Translations under genes and position numbers: made by a program
In this document: positions 49,501 to 60,800 of the stretch, one piece after another
Position numbering within the stretch: position 1 is the first letter of the stretch
How the letters are laid out: each line of letters opens with the position of its first letter
The notes under the pieces: generated by a model
The model's input: the letters and a program-made list of their open reading frames with translations, nothing else
The model's database searches: none
What the model was told of the DNA's origin: nothing
From: Branchiostoma floridae
Taxonomy: Eukaryota; Chordata; Leptocardii; Amphioxiformes; Branchiostomatidae
Reading direction: 5' to 3'
Length of the DNA: 64,000 nucleotides
Assembly: GCF_000003815.2 (NCBI RefSeq)
Contig: NC_049986.1
Coordinates: forward strand, 23,786,837-23,850,836

Positions 49501-51114
49501 GTCAAAAGTGGCGGGATCGGCCGAAAATTCTTGGTGAGCGTTTTACTTGTCTTGGATAAAAGGTCAGATTGTACAAGTATGTAATTTATACCAACACATA
49601 TGAGTCTTCAATCAAATGATTAATAATACAACGTACACTTCCTCGACTTCAATGGCGCCCAAAGCGTAGGGGCGGGCGACCGCTTGGGGCGGTGTGGGGG
49701 TGGTGGTAGTGGGTGGTGGCGTGGTCGTCGGAGGGGCGGTGGTGGTAGGTGGGGTGTAGCAGAAAGACGATTCCTGTATCATCCCTGGGAAAGTGTTAAA
49801 AAACAAACACAGGCGTTAGAGGCCTGGTTCTCCGAGACGAAAATTCTTGCGTCATCCCTCGAAACAAAAGCATGTAATTCGTTAATACAAGACACGTTTA
49901 TTTAGGTTAGGTATCCAAATAAACAATATCTTAAGACAATTCCACCTCTACAACTGGGTAACATATCTACGGACATACGGGGGCGTTTCGAGTGACATCC
50001 ATATGCATCACTCTTGTTAAGCCTCGACCGTCTTGGACATGTTAAACCATTTTTCCCAGTTAGACCATGTTGACCTCAGCGCGGGCAACGGTCGTTTAAA
50101 AAAAACACATTACGAACCATAGTGTAAATGGTAATTCAAAATGAATAGCTCTGATTTTGCCGAGCGCAGATCTATTAACATAATAAGACACAAAAAAGTA
50201 AATAATTGAGTTCCTCACACGTGCACTCGCAGATGAAGGCGTACTCTGAGGGGCAGCTGATGTCGGCGTACCCGTACCCGCGCTTGATCCGCACGCACGG
50301 GCCCGAGTCGTTCGGCTCGCCGCAGCACCACGACATGTACGGGTCCGAGCCGTTGTTACAGTGTTTATATACACCTGCGGCCTGGGGATATAACATAGGA
50401 CATATCAAACTATACACACACACACGCGCGCGCGCGCGCGCGCATACACACACACACACACACATACACACACACACACACACATACACACACGCGCACA
50501 AAAACACACACACATACACACACACACACACAAACACATACCAGACACACAGACACACACACACAAGCGTGCACACACACACGCACACACACACGCACAC
50601 ACACACACCACACATACACACAATACACACATACACACAAACACAGCACACACACACACACGCACAGTCTTCTTCTCTCTTCTGTGTATATATCAGTTTC
50701 CTTTTCTTCAATATATCACACATAGAGCGAGAGCGAGAGAGAGAGCGAGAGAGAGAGAGGGAGAGAGAGACGTGTACACACACACACACACACACACTCA
50801 CACACAGAGGCATACAGACACACACAAACAAACAGACTCAAACACAAACTTCTGTACAATTTGTACACGGATGACAAAATCACTCACTTCGTCCTTCTTC
50901 GTCCCCATCCATATATCATTGGTGAAATGATCGTTAGTAAATCCCATCAGCAGGTTGAACTCGTCCCGGTCGTCCGCCATGGCGAGGTGTCCGCCCTTCG
51001 TGAGGCAGGTCAACTCCGCCTGCTCGTGCGACTGGGCTTCCTGTACAAGCAGATACATGGAGGGCGAGCCGTACTCGTCCCAGCCGTCAGCTGGCAGACA
51101 GGGCTGGTCCGCTG
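40552..51114 (-). CDS. C-type lectin / Cys-loop ligand-gated ion channel fusion (partial, gaps)
   Basis: Exons in gene order: 51114-50888 and 50381-50219 (C-type lectin domain), 49784-49637 (Thr/Pro linker), 49183-49095, 48224-48157, 47658-47530, 46605-46487, 45516-45434, 44501-44355 (receptor extracellular domain), 43382-43230 (Cys-rich), a TM1 exon seen as five copies at 42075-42834, and 40830-40552 (TM4 and stop). All ten junctions from lectin to TM1 have matching phases. Lectin signs: GGHLA, an EPN motif and the paired C-terminal cysteines of SCPSEYAFICE. Receptor signs: GYDKDESPRTDG at the N-terminus, a Cys-loop with exactly 13 residues between cysteines containing YPFDD, YTTLTIRLKLSRRL before TM1, and ILIPGLFLVFSVAFWLYY as TM4. 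Pentameric channels of this family gate ions on ligand binding at the plasma membrane. TM2, which sets ion selectivity, and TM3 are presumably in the 41194-42033 gap. The signal-peptide exon is not seen, because the first visible exon starts in phase 1. Confidence 0.85.
41194..42033. other. Assembly gap, probably holding the TM1-TM3 exons of the channel
   Basis: 840 N between a MITE arm and the TM1 copies. TM2 and TM3 are seen nowhere else. Confidence 1.
42060..42834 (-). repeat. Tandem TM1 exon copies of the lectin-channel gene
   Basis: Five units of about 155-175 bases. Each has a good acceptor (for example ttccttttcttcag), about 110 bases encoding YTTLTIRLKLSRRLW and the first half of TM1, and a (CAAA)n-rich spacer. 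The TM1 halves differ: AFRTFVPTLM, AFQIFISALM, AFRSCVPTLM and VFRTSVPTLM. All stay open to at least the LM position. Confidence 0.9.
43405..43458 (-). repeat. Copy of the cysteine-rich exon acceptor edge
   Basis: Repeats ctccag and the first 40 or so bases of the exon (LVCPYFREACTYD with small changes) on the 5' side of the real exon. Confidence 0.85.
43825..44340 (-). repeat. Donor-edge copies of the exon ending at 44355
   Basis: Three copies of STYSTFFRN plus the donor gtgagtnaagga follow the true exon on its 3' side. One copy is split by a LINE 3' end at 44042-44106. Runs of G separate the units. Confidence 0.85.
44042..44106 (-). mobile_element. LINE 3' end inserted in an exon-edge copy
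   Basis: A short insertion reading, on the minus strand, gaataaataaaggttcaaac with a CAAA tail. It splits one donor-edge copy whose halves continue on both sides. Confidence 0.65.
44840..45182 (+). mobile_element. LINE 3' end with ATTC-repeat tail
   Basis: Broken frames give KFIFLMQLDKPYI and KREEVEF, matching the element at 18.7 kb, then gtacaataaaggtc and four ATTC units. It lies in an intron of the lectin-channel gene, in the opposite orientation. Confidence 0.65.
46745..46844. other. Assembly gap
   Basis: 100 N, at the end of the donor-edge array. Confidence 1.
46845..47530 (-). repeat. Donor-edge minisatellite of the exon at 47658-47530
   Basis: Six near-identical units of about 105-115 bases after the true exon. 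Each encodes SKGWMPLPPSLLWSPALRF and GNK, then AAG/gtttgt. The donor opens directly into (GTTT)n and (ATTT)n microsatellite, so splice site and microsatellite are fused. The array runs into the gap at 46745. Confidence 0.93.
47815..47990 (+). repeat. Dispersed SINE-like repeat, copy 1
   Basis: Contains gaagtcaggtacccatctgt, gtgagaaaggtcgtgta and a cacctgg core. It recurs at 54330-54485, 59780-60400 (split) and, reversed, near 33740-33870. No tRNA promoter boxes were seen. Confidence 0.6.
48235..48465. repeat. GAAT microsatellite
   Basis: Imperfect (GAAT)n and (GGAT)n on the 5' side of the exon at 48224-48157. Confidence 0.85.
48487..48970 (-). repeat. Donor-edge copies of the exon at 49183-49095
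   Basis: Three copies (near 48489, 48636 and 48921) of GYDKNESPRTDG, two of them with the GACGGTA donor. G-rich runs and an N gap lie between. Confidence 0.8.
48687..48813. other. Assembly gap
   Basis: 127 N inside a poly-G stretch. Confidence 1.
50413..50825. repeat. CA, CG and GA microsatellites between the two lectin exons
   Basis: (CA)n with a (CG)n core near 50425 and a GA-rich block near 50728-50770. They fill the intron between the lectin exons. Confidence 0.92.
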
Positions 51115-51179
51115 CTGTGGGACACACGTGTGATAACAATGAATGACTGGATGGACGGAAACATTTATTATTGTGCATG

Positions 51180-51747
51180 GTTAGGTCAGTTTTAGCCCTG
51201 TATAAGCAGATACAGGGAGGGCGAGCCGTACGGGTCCCAGCCGTCAGCTGGCAGACAGGCCTGGTCCGCTGCTGTGGGACACACGTGTGATAACAATGAA
51301 TGACTGGATGGACGGAAACATTTATTATTGTGCATGGTTAGGTCAGTTTTAGCCCTGTATAAGCAGATACAGGGAGGTCGAGCCGTACGCGTCCCAGCCG
51401 TCAGCTGGCAGACAGGGCTGGTCCGCTGCTGTGGGACACACGTGTGATAACAATGAATGAATGACTGGATGGAAACATCTATTATTGTGCATGGTTAGGT
51501 CAGTTTTAGCCCTGTACAAGCAGATACAGGGAGGGCGAGCCGTACTCGTCCCAGCCGTCAGCTGGTAGACAGGGCTGGTCCGCTGCTGTGGGACACACGT
51601 GTGATAACAATGAATGAATGGATGGACGGAAACATTTATTATTGTGCATGGTTAGGTCAGTTTTAGCCCTGTGCAAGCAGATAGATGAAGGTCGAACCGT
51701 ACGCGTCCCAGCCGTCAGCTGGCAGACAGGTCTGGTCCGCTGCTGTG
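51180..51747 (-). repeat. Acceptor-edge copies of the first lectin exon
   Basis: Four units of about 160 bases on the 5' side of the exon. Each has gtcccacag (the last is altered) and a start encoding ADQACLPADGWDPYGSP with small changes, then diverges after a TAA. Confidence 0.9.
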
Positions 51748-51786
51748 TGGTAACAACGATTGAAGACCTTTATTGCACCTTTTAAT

Positions 51787-52104
51787 NNNNNNNNNNNNNN
51801 NNNNNNNNNNNNNNNNNNNNNNNNNNNNNNNNNNNNNNNNNNNNNNNNNNNNNNNNNNNNNNNNNNNNNNNNNNNNNNNNNNNNNNNNNNNNNNNNNNNN
51901 NNNNNNNNNNNNNNNNNNNNNNNNNNNNNNNNNNNNNNNNNNNNNNNNNNNNNNNNNNNNNNNNNNNNNNNNNNNNNNNNNNNNNNNNNNNNNNNNNNNN
52001 NNNNNNNNNNNNNNNNNNNNNNNNNNNNNNNNNNNNNNNNNNNNNNNNNNNNNNNNNNNNNNNNNNNNNNNNNNNNNNNNNNNNNNNNNNNNNNNNNNNN
52101 NNNN
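51787..52104. other. Assembly gap upstream of the lectin exons
   Basis: 318 N after a LINE-like 3' end (gaagacctttattgcacc). The signal-peptide exon may lie here or beyond. Confidence 1.
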
Positions 52105-52109
52105 TGTTA

Positions 52110-53230
52110 GTTAAACACGTAAGGGCGCTTGACTAGCACCAGCAGAAGAGGCATGTCGTCCTCCTATCGGTCTCAATGATCGCGTTGTCGGAACTATGAT
52201 CACTGATCAAACAGCGTAACTATAGATAACGTGTAAGAGATGCAGTTGTCAAACAATCAACGTCCTGCAGCCAAATGTCCTCAGAGCCAGAGGGTCGCCA
52301 AATTTCAAAATCGCTGTATTCCTCGACCGAAAATTGACGCCATCACATTGCAATTGAACAGGGTGTTGCGGAACGGTGATCAATGATTGTGACTATGGGG
52401 GTGCAAGAGAGATGGGTTTTAAGCCGGTGTCAAACAATAAACGTCCTTCAAATGGTCACCTATCGATATCCTTACAGTCAGCAGAGGTTCGCCAAATTTC
52501 AAAATCGCTGGAGACTGGAGTGAAGTTTTTAACCTACAATTTTTGCCCTCACCTTGAGCAGGGTTTGGTGATGTCTTCGACCGATCTCTAAAAATCGCGC
52601 AATGGCCGAGACATCACGAGTGGTGTTTGAAACTGACATAAACGTTCTTTACGTTTCACTGACTCTTTTTCCCGCTGGCTTGAATTATATATGAAGGTAT
52701 GTACGTAAGATTTACGCTTAATTACGCTACGGAGTAACGCATGGAAGATCGGATACATTTTAAACTTATAAGTAACTTCGTGACCAACTACTCTTCACGT
52801 CCCCTTCCTACAAATTATAATAGCGAATGTTTTTTTTACCGGTTGTGGAAGATTAATATTGGAATGCCCTGCCTATACACACACACACAAAAAAGTGAAT
52901 TTATACCCACACAGAGGATAGCAATTTGGAAATTGAGTGATAATTCACTGGTTCCGTCTGACCTCCATAGCACAAACCCGATGTTTACGATAGATTAACT
53001 CCAAGCGCAGTCATACTCGCCATGGGAGATAACTTTTGCACAGACAAGGACAATGTGCTGGTAATTCACGCAAGTTAGTATAAGTACTGGCCTTCCGTTA
53101 TTCAAAGAGCGCCACACAAAATTGAGAGGCAGAAGGCAAAGGTGCCTTTTTGAGGCCACAATGACAGTGGCTAATATATAAAGAATTTGCTACTCTGTTC
53201 GATAGATAAACTCAACTACATTCTGGGAGG
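52110..53230. other. No gene recognised; one direct duplication
   Basis: Blocks at about 52240-52330 and 52430-52520 share gtcaaacaat, aacgtcct and cgccaaatttcaaaatcgct. A candidate 5' exon of the channel gene was sought on the minus strand and not found. Confidence 0.5.
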
Positions 53231-53237
53231 CGATAAT

Positions 53238-53440
53238 CCTCACTGTGTACAAATATATCCACGATTGTTTATACCGTAGAACCAATAGTGTAAATGACAT
53301 GCTAGACCCTTTTATATTGATGTATCCATACCTATAGATATCTATATATATATATGTGTGTGTTTAGTTGTACTGTAAGTAGTTGTTATACATGTAGACC
53401 TTCCGAAAGTCGCTGTACTTTTGTAGTGTCAATAAAGATT
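53238..53440 (+). repeat. Dispersed repeat shared with 8505-8700
   Basis: Second copy, with an (AT)n and (GT)n insertion near 53340-53365. Confidence 0.65.
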
Positions 53441-53782
53441 GTTGTATATACACGTAGTACATGTATAGTCTATACAAGTCATTAGAATACTTTAAATGGG
53501 GTAGGAAATTTCCCGAGTAACCTTCGTAAACCCTACTTCGCCTATTGGATCAGTCTTCATTCTAAGTGAGCAATTGAGCTGGTCTCAATCATGATGTTTC
53601 TGACCTAGGGAGAAGAGATACTGTTTCAGTTATAATGTAACCCGTAACCTTGGAGTGTCCTTCAGGTCACGCCTTGAAATGACCTTACGTGGTGACCATT
53701 ATGTAAAAAAAAAAGTAGTTTATACAAAGTTCAAACAATGGATAGAACTAGAAAAAACCATCCAGTTGTAAACCTCTAATAA

Positions 53783-54126
53783 GGCCACACCAATTTAATT
53801 TCTTGGTTCACGGATTTTTTTCATAAAAAATATGGAGCGAGAGGGCGAAATAAAAATTGTAAAATGGTTGGGGTAAAGGCTAATCCAAAACATAAAGGAA
53901 AAAAGTTTTCAGCTTGAAAAAAGTACAAAAACACTATTATTGTACAGTAACAGCACCTATAACCACACTTTAAGGAGCTTATAATATAAAGGCTAATTTG
54001 CTACACCAGAAAGTTGGTGAATGGTTTCATTAATGGTGAAAATTTGCTGAGTGGTAATTTTCATTTTTTTTCCAAAAAAATAGGAGCGAGCGAATCCGTG
54101 AACCAAGAAATTAAATCAGTGTGGCC
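53783..54126. mobile_element. MITE, same PIF/Harbinger-like family
   Basis: Flanked by TAA at 53780-53782 and 54127-54129. Closely similar to the copy at 947-1307 throughout, including the central cagcacct region. Confidence 0.82.
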
Positions 54127-54329
54127 TAACTGTCAGGCAGTACATCTTTGTTATGGTTATATACGATGTATAATATAGTTAAGTAAAAGTCCTAACATTT
54201 TAGTACAATCTAGTGTCCTACTAAACAACTCTTTGTTTTGAATCCTTGGTAAAACTAAAACACAGGTAGCCCATAGCCTGTCTTGAATCTATATGGTCCT
54301 TGGGTTGTTATTGACTGTGTCAAGAGCAC

Positions 54330-54485
54330 GGTTCTGGAAGGTGGACCCTCTCCTTTCACTGCCTTCGCCCTCCCCGACTAAAGTCAGTTTTACACCTGGG
54401 TGAAGTGAGGAAAGTCATGTAAAATGCCTATCCCTAGGGTACAACATCATTGGCATGTCAGGGGATTCTAACCCAAAACCCTGCC
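54330..54485 (+). repeat. Dispersed SINE-like repeat, copy 2
   Basis: Shares cacctgggtgaagtgagga and aagtcatgtaaaatgcc with the others. It sits just upstream of the truncated LINE. Confidence 0.55.
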
Positions 54486-54639
54486 AAAACTCTGCCATGC
54501 CAACACAATGTAAAAAGTTGTACCATTCTGGACTTCACAGATAAAGACATTCTATACAAGACTTCTTTTTGCACAGTGATTTTATATTATGTGAGTCCTG
54601 TTTCATATCTCTGCTTTAGACTTAAGCCTCTTCAAGATC

Positions 54640-55886
54640 ACTTTGAACTACTAGCAGGAGAGCAAGCTGGCTTTAGGCCGGGTCGGAGCACCATTGAGCA
54701 AATCTTTAACTGTCGGCTCATCATTGAAAAACACATGCAGCACCAACAAGACCTTTATCACAACTTTATCGACTTTAAAAAAGCCTTTGATAGAGTGTGG
54801 CATGACGGCTTATGGTGGGTCTTGAGAGGTTTTGGAGTCGAAGAGGGCCTTATACAGACCATCGAAGCGTTGTACGAGAGGGCGTCTAGTGCAGTGTTCC
54901 TCAACAACAAAGTGGGGGATTTCTTCAGGACAACAGTCGGGGTCCGCCAGGGATGCTTGCTTTCGCCAGTCTTGTTTAACCTGTACTTGGAGAAGATCAT
55001 GCAGGACACACTGTATGATCATCACACCTCCATCTCTATTGGTGGCAGACGCATCTGTAACCTCCGCTTCGCAGATGACATCGACCTTCTCGCTGGTAAC
55101 AACACTGAACTCCAAGACCTTACAGACAAGTTAACACAGAGTACTGGGTCGTTTGGAATGGAGGTCAGCACCGAGAAAAGCAAGGTGATGGTGAACAGCA
55201 GGGACGAAACACATGCGGTCATCTTCATGAATGGGGAACAACTGGAAGAGGTGGACACATTTACATATCTGGGAGGGACTATTACAAAGGATGGTACCAG
55301 TCGGACAGAAGTACAGAAGAGGATTGCCATGGCAACATCTGCAATGGCTCGTCTGTCCAGGATCTGGAAATCCAACAACATCAGCTTTACTGTCAAGTAC
55401 AAGCTCTACAAGACCCTAGTGGTGTCCATACTGTTGTACGGGTGTGAGACCTGGACGCTTCTGGCATCCACAGAGAGAAAAATCCAAGCCTTTGAGATGA
55501 AGTGCATGCGGAAGCTACTTCACATCTCGTACTATGAACACATCACAAACGAGTATGTGCGGGAACAGGTACGCGGTCTTGTTGGCCCTCAAGAACCAAT
55601 CTTAGGGACAGTTAAAAGACGCAAACTGCAATGGTTTGGGCATGTTACCAGACACAACAACCTGGCCAAGACAATCCTGCAGGGAACAGTAGAGGGAGGG
55701 CGTCGTCGCGGACGTCAACGCAAAGCTTGGCAGGACAACATCACTGACTGGACGGGCCTCAGCCTACAGGAGAGACTAACCCTGGCTAGGGAAAGAAGAA
55801 CCTGGAGGCAAATCTCGATCTTCATGTCTACCTTGTCCCCCCAACGACCTGGAGGTCAAGGGACTAGGTAGGTAGGTAGGTAGGTT
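54640..55886 (+). mobile_element. 5'-truncated LINE reverse transcriptase with a GGTA-repeat tail
   Basis: One open frame to the stop at 55869-55871 includes AGFRPGRST, FIDFKKAFDRVWH (motif A), GVRQGCLLSPVLFN (motif B), FADDIDLL (motif C), YGCETWTLL, LQWFGHV and GGRRRGRQRKAW. The motif order is that of non-LTR retrotransposons. The upstream endonuclease region is absent; the frame before 54640 does not resemble it. The element ends in five GGTA-type units rather than poly(A). The frame is intact, suggesting a fairly young copy, but it is too short to be autonomous. Confidence 0.88.
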
Positions 55887-55889
55887 TCA

Positions 55890-56990
55890 TATCTCTACAT
55901 GTAGCTGTCCAAAAATATTATTTTCTGTACATCAAGGTTTAGATGATCTCTTTTAGTTTTTGTCATTAGATAATGATAAACTGAACTATAACAGCAATAT
56001 TATGTAACGATCACCAAATCGTTGGTCTTGTATAAAACATTTGGTTGACTGTACGTGTGTGCATGTGTATACACACTTAAGACATCCAGGTATTCAAGAC
56101 ATTCTTTATAAGACCTTCTAATTAGTAACAATGTTTGGCCTTCTTAGGGTACGTGTAAGTGGTGAAAGTATGGCCCGATTTACACACACGTTTTTCATGG
56201 CCGACTCAGGGCTGCATGGGGGAGTTTTGAGCTAGTCATGTGGAGATTTCTTACTAGAAAATGTTATGTGGGTGGCCATGGATTCTCCTTGCACAGTCCA
56301 CTCTGATAAAAAAGCCTTTTCACCTTTCTCACGCGGCGACCATGATAGATCGAAGACGAGGTCAATGAGGCAAACAGACCAAACTTATTTCTAAAATCAG
56401 CTCCCATTTAGTTTTTCCCCAAACCACACAAATTTTCACAATATAAGATCAAATAATAAATATTATAACTGGTGTTATGCACCGAAAGATGTAGCGATTT
56501 AGAGTAGCGTAGACTGATCCCATAGTCCCTTAAGAGATGCAAAATAAAAACATAAAAATGCAAATTTTTGACGGACATGCAGCCATTCTCCTATTGGTCA
56601 ATTTGTTTTATTTCCATGCTTTCATTGGTTGAACTGCTAATCATTATGGACAGTCTTTTGTTTGCCACACAGACCTCGCTTTAGATCTATCATGGCCGCC
56701 GCGTGAGAAAGGTGTATTGAGTGTTGGTGTTAGCTTATTTTGAGAAGGTGCAGATGGGAGTGACAAGTAGTTTTTGCTAGCTTTTACCACTACCACTGAT
56801 AAAGAAGTTCCGAATTCTGTAAGCTTTTACAATCAGTAGAAACCTCTGTGCCCTGTAAATCTAGAAACAGTGGCACTACAGAAATTATCTTTTATCTTAA
56901 TCAAATGGAAAGGTGGATCACTGCAACACTATCAACTTGACTTGAAATACAGTAGTAATTTTGTTCCGTCTTTGATCCTAATAAGAAGTG
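55890..56990. other. No gene seen
   Basis: Inverted fragments around gaccatgatagatcgaagac (56338) and agatctatcatggccgccgc (56683) hint at another MITE of about 370 bases between them. Confidence 0.45.
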
Positions 56991-56999
56991 CTGTAAAGG

Positions 57000-57882
57000 T
57001 GAAAGATACTTACATAAGTAATTGCAATACCATCATCTGGACGTTACAAATTGAAACATTTCAGACATGCCTCAACTTTACATGACCTCTAGCTGCTTTC
57101 TTAAACATGTATCGATTATTCCTCAGAAAATAGTGGGATAACTGCAAGACCACTGTCTTAAATTTCCCCTTTGATTGTGGCAAAATGCTGTAAAAGTGAA
57201 AGTTAGATCACTTCAAAGCATCATCTGGACTTTAAAATGTCCTCAACTTCACTTAACCTCTAGGTTCTTAACACATGTCTTGGTTATTGTGAAGAAAATA
57301 GGTGGATCTCCAAGATCATTCTCTGGACTAAAAAAGTCAATTTTCGTTTCCTCTTTGATCCTGGTAAGATGCTGTACATGTAAAAGTGAAAGTAAGTTCA
57401 GTGTAATACCATCATTTGGACTTTAAACAGTTCCTTGAGAAAGTCCTTCTGAGCCAAGTCATCGACGATTCCCAGTCCTTTTTGTTTCCTTTTTTAATTG
57501 TATTGATATGCTATAAAAGTGAAAGTTGGTTCACTGTAAGACCATCATCTAGACTTTAAACAGTTCCTTGGGGAAGTCCTTGTGAGCAATGAGGTTAAAA
57601 ATAGATTTTTAACCTCCTTGTTCTGAGACAACTCATTGACGATTCTCAGCCCACTAAATAATCCTCTTTTGTTTCCTCTTTAATCGTATAAAAGTGAAAG
57701 TAAGTTCAGTGCAAGACCATCATCTTGACTTTAAACAGTTCCTTGGGGAAGTCCTTCTGAGCAAGGAGCTTAAAAATAGATTTTTAACCTCCTTGTTCTG
57801 AGACAACTCATTGACCATTCTCAGCCCACTAAATAGTCCTCTTTTGTTTCCCCTTTACTCGTATAAAAGTGAAAGTTTAAGT
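57000..57882 (-). repeat. Stop-codon-edge copies of NTMT1 exon 3
   Basis: Decaying copies of the end of the gene (AQKDFPKELFKVQMMVLQ, stop) occur near 57705, 57525 and 57400, and shorter remnants near 57225 and 57020. The 3' UTR piece cactttcacttttac repeats with them. Confidence 0.8.
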
Positions 57883-60800
57883 TCACTGTAAGACCATCAT
57901 CTGGACTTTAAACAGTTCCTTAGGAAAGTCCTTCTGTGCCTCCTCCTTGATGACCCTCAGCCCGCTCTCCGCTACGATCTGCTTGAGGTAGCGGTGGGAT
58001 CGCGTTACGCTCGAGTCGTCCTGGTCAAAAATCACCCCATCCGAGCAGCTGTCATCCGCAACGTTCTCCTTGACGACGATGATGCCGTTCTCTGCGAGCC
58101 CCGCCCGGCAACGCTGGAAGAAGCTGACCAGGTCCTTGTGTGTGAGGTGCCCCAGGACCCACTGTACCCAGATGACATCATAGCGACCAGGATCGGGGGT
58201 GAAATCCTGCAAGCCACAACAGATATACCTGCAGATGGACATGGACATGTGTGTTAGGTTACACCAAATAGATTCATTGGTTCTTGACTTCAAAAAAAGA
58301 TATGGACATTTCCTTGTTCACAACTGAAATTCTAAGTCAGTAGGCCGGTGAGGTGAGGTGAGGAGTCTACAAAAGGATAAAAACATCTTCAGTCAGTGTT
58401 TTCCTTCAAGATATCTTGATAATTCTTAAGAAATGCAAAGATGCAGGACTATCATCTAGATCTTAAACATGTCTTGAAGAAAGTTCTTCTGTGTTCCTCC
58501 TCGATCCTGGTAAGAGGCTGTAAAAAATACCTACAGATGGGGATGGAAATGTGTGTTAGGCCACACCAATTTGATTTATTTGAGGTAGCATGCATAGTCC
58601 AGTGGTTAGCGGCCCTGCCTCTGGTTCTAGAAGCTTTGTGTTCGATTCCGGCTGTGTCGCTCACCTGACATGCATGCTACTGACAAAGGTAGCAGACCTT
58701 AGGTCGGGACGTTATGCCGTGGTCCACTGTTCATTATGCCTTTTGAAAAGAGCTTGGGAATTTCCCCGGTACATAGGGTCTGTCCTCTCTGTCACGACCA
58801 GTGGAAGACTAGCTGTTCAGTGAGCTAAAACTGGATTGGGATCACTTTCGTTTACCAATTCAACTTGGGTAAAAATGTCCCGTCGCAAAAAGCAAACTTC
58901 TGTCGCAAGACAGAGGGATGGGTCCTGGAGATAGCTGTGATTCATACCATCAACGTACTGTCACGATATCTTTACCACATGTTACTTACCTGTCTACTTT
59001 CTTGGCGCTGGAGCCCAGGTAAGTCTTGGCACAGTAACACACCCCAGTCTTCAAACCAGGGCTGCTTCCAGCATTAAATTTTTCTTTCAGTGTTTGAAAG
59101 CCAGTTTTACCACATGTTACTCACCTGTCTACTTTCTTGGCACTGGAGCCCAGGTAAGTCTTGGCCTGGTCGAGGAACTTCTGACACACCTCCACCATGT
59201 CCACCCTGCTGAAGAGGGGACACAGCAGGCCGTGGGACACCCGCCCGATCCCCGCGCCGCAGTCCACTGCTCGCCGCGTTTTCGTCTTCGCATTCGGGCC
59301 CTGGAGATCATTTAAAATATGAAGATGAGTAACAATAAATGATGTGAAGGTATGTAGTTCCATAGTGGGCAGCCTTGTCACAAACTTTTAGAGTAGGGGG
59401 CTAATATATGAAAGTAGCAGGCAAGGCGCGTAGCGGCTTGCGGCGAGCCACGAAGTGTGGGGGTCCTCTGCCCGGGAAAATTTTTAAATTTAGACCCCTA
59501 AATATGGTTTGGGGGTGTATTTTGGGTAACTTTTATTGTTATCTTTAAACTTTGAATTGACAAAAAAATCCTGAATTACAAAAAAATTTGGCATAGGTTC
59601 CCCACTATGACCCCTAACCGGGGGCCAACTTTCAGAAAACTGCCAGAGGTTTATCAAAACTTATTGCTGGGGGATTTTGTAACGGGGAGCACTGGACTTA
59701 AACTTTTATTTTTTGAAATTCTACCCCAAAGTAGCCGGCTGGAAAAATGTAAGTAGGCGGCTAAAATTGCCGCCTGCCGCCTTGTTTTGACAAGTGGGTT
59801 TATCCACTGTGTCTTGGGCAAAGTATTGGGAGGCAGAGCCCAATCCCTCTCCTTACACCAGGGTTGTACTTGTAGCCAGCCTGAAATCATTTTCAGTCCC
59901 CTTGATTTTGAATGGGAATCCTATCGAGCACCGAAGGCATGGCGTGACGTTGCGCGTCATTTCTAGAGGATCTGGGTCCCAGAAAATTTTTAAATCAAGA
60001 CCCTCTGAAACATTGTTTCCTGCATTTTGAGGTGAAAATTTTGCTTGTAGACTAAGCTGTTCAATGGCATCTGATTTGGTGAAGAAGAACACATGGGTTT
60101 CATCTTTACATATTTTACAATTTTTGTCTGTCCCAGGGACGGAATGGGGAAAACTTTTTTCAGTCCGCAGCTGCAAAATTCCTTCAAAGGACTGAAGGAC
60201 AGATGCTGGCTACAACCCTGCCTTACACTGCCTTTTATCTCCCCAACAGAAGTCAGGTACCCATTTTTAAACTACACCTTGGTAGAGAAAGGAAAGTCAT
60301 GTAAAGTGCCTTTCCTAAGGGCACAATATGGTATACCATTGGTAACATGTCAGGGAATTCTAACCCAGTATCTCTGGGTTCTGGGACAAACACCCTAACC
60401 AACATCACAACACCATAAACATGTGAGAAAAATATGAAGTATTCCACATTATACGTTTGTGAAGATTATACATCCAGGAATATAATGAATAGATGAAAGT
60501 TCAATCTCTTCTTCTGGATAATTCAAACTGACCTTTCCAGTGCTTGGAATGATGTTTTAAAGTAAATGATGGTTTTATTGATATATAGACACTTATTATC
60601 CTTATATCCCTTGTTAGCCTTTCTTATTTTGCTAGAAAGTATCACAGAACCTTTGTCAGTTACCTTTTTGTTTATTTAGAACATTGTTTAGAACACCTCT
60701 GTAGTTACCTACATGTACCATGTTTACTTTAGAACAACTTAGCCGTTACCTTTTTGTTTATTTAGAACGTAAGAAGTATTCCTTATTCCGCAGAGTTGTA

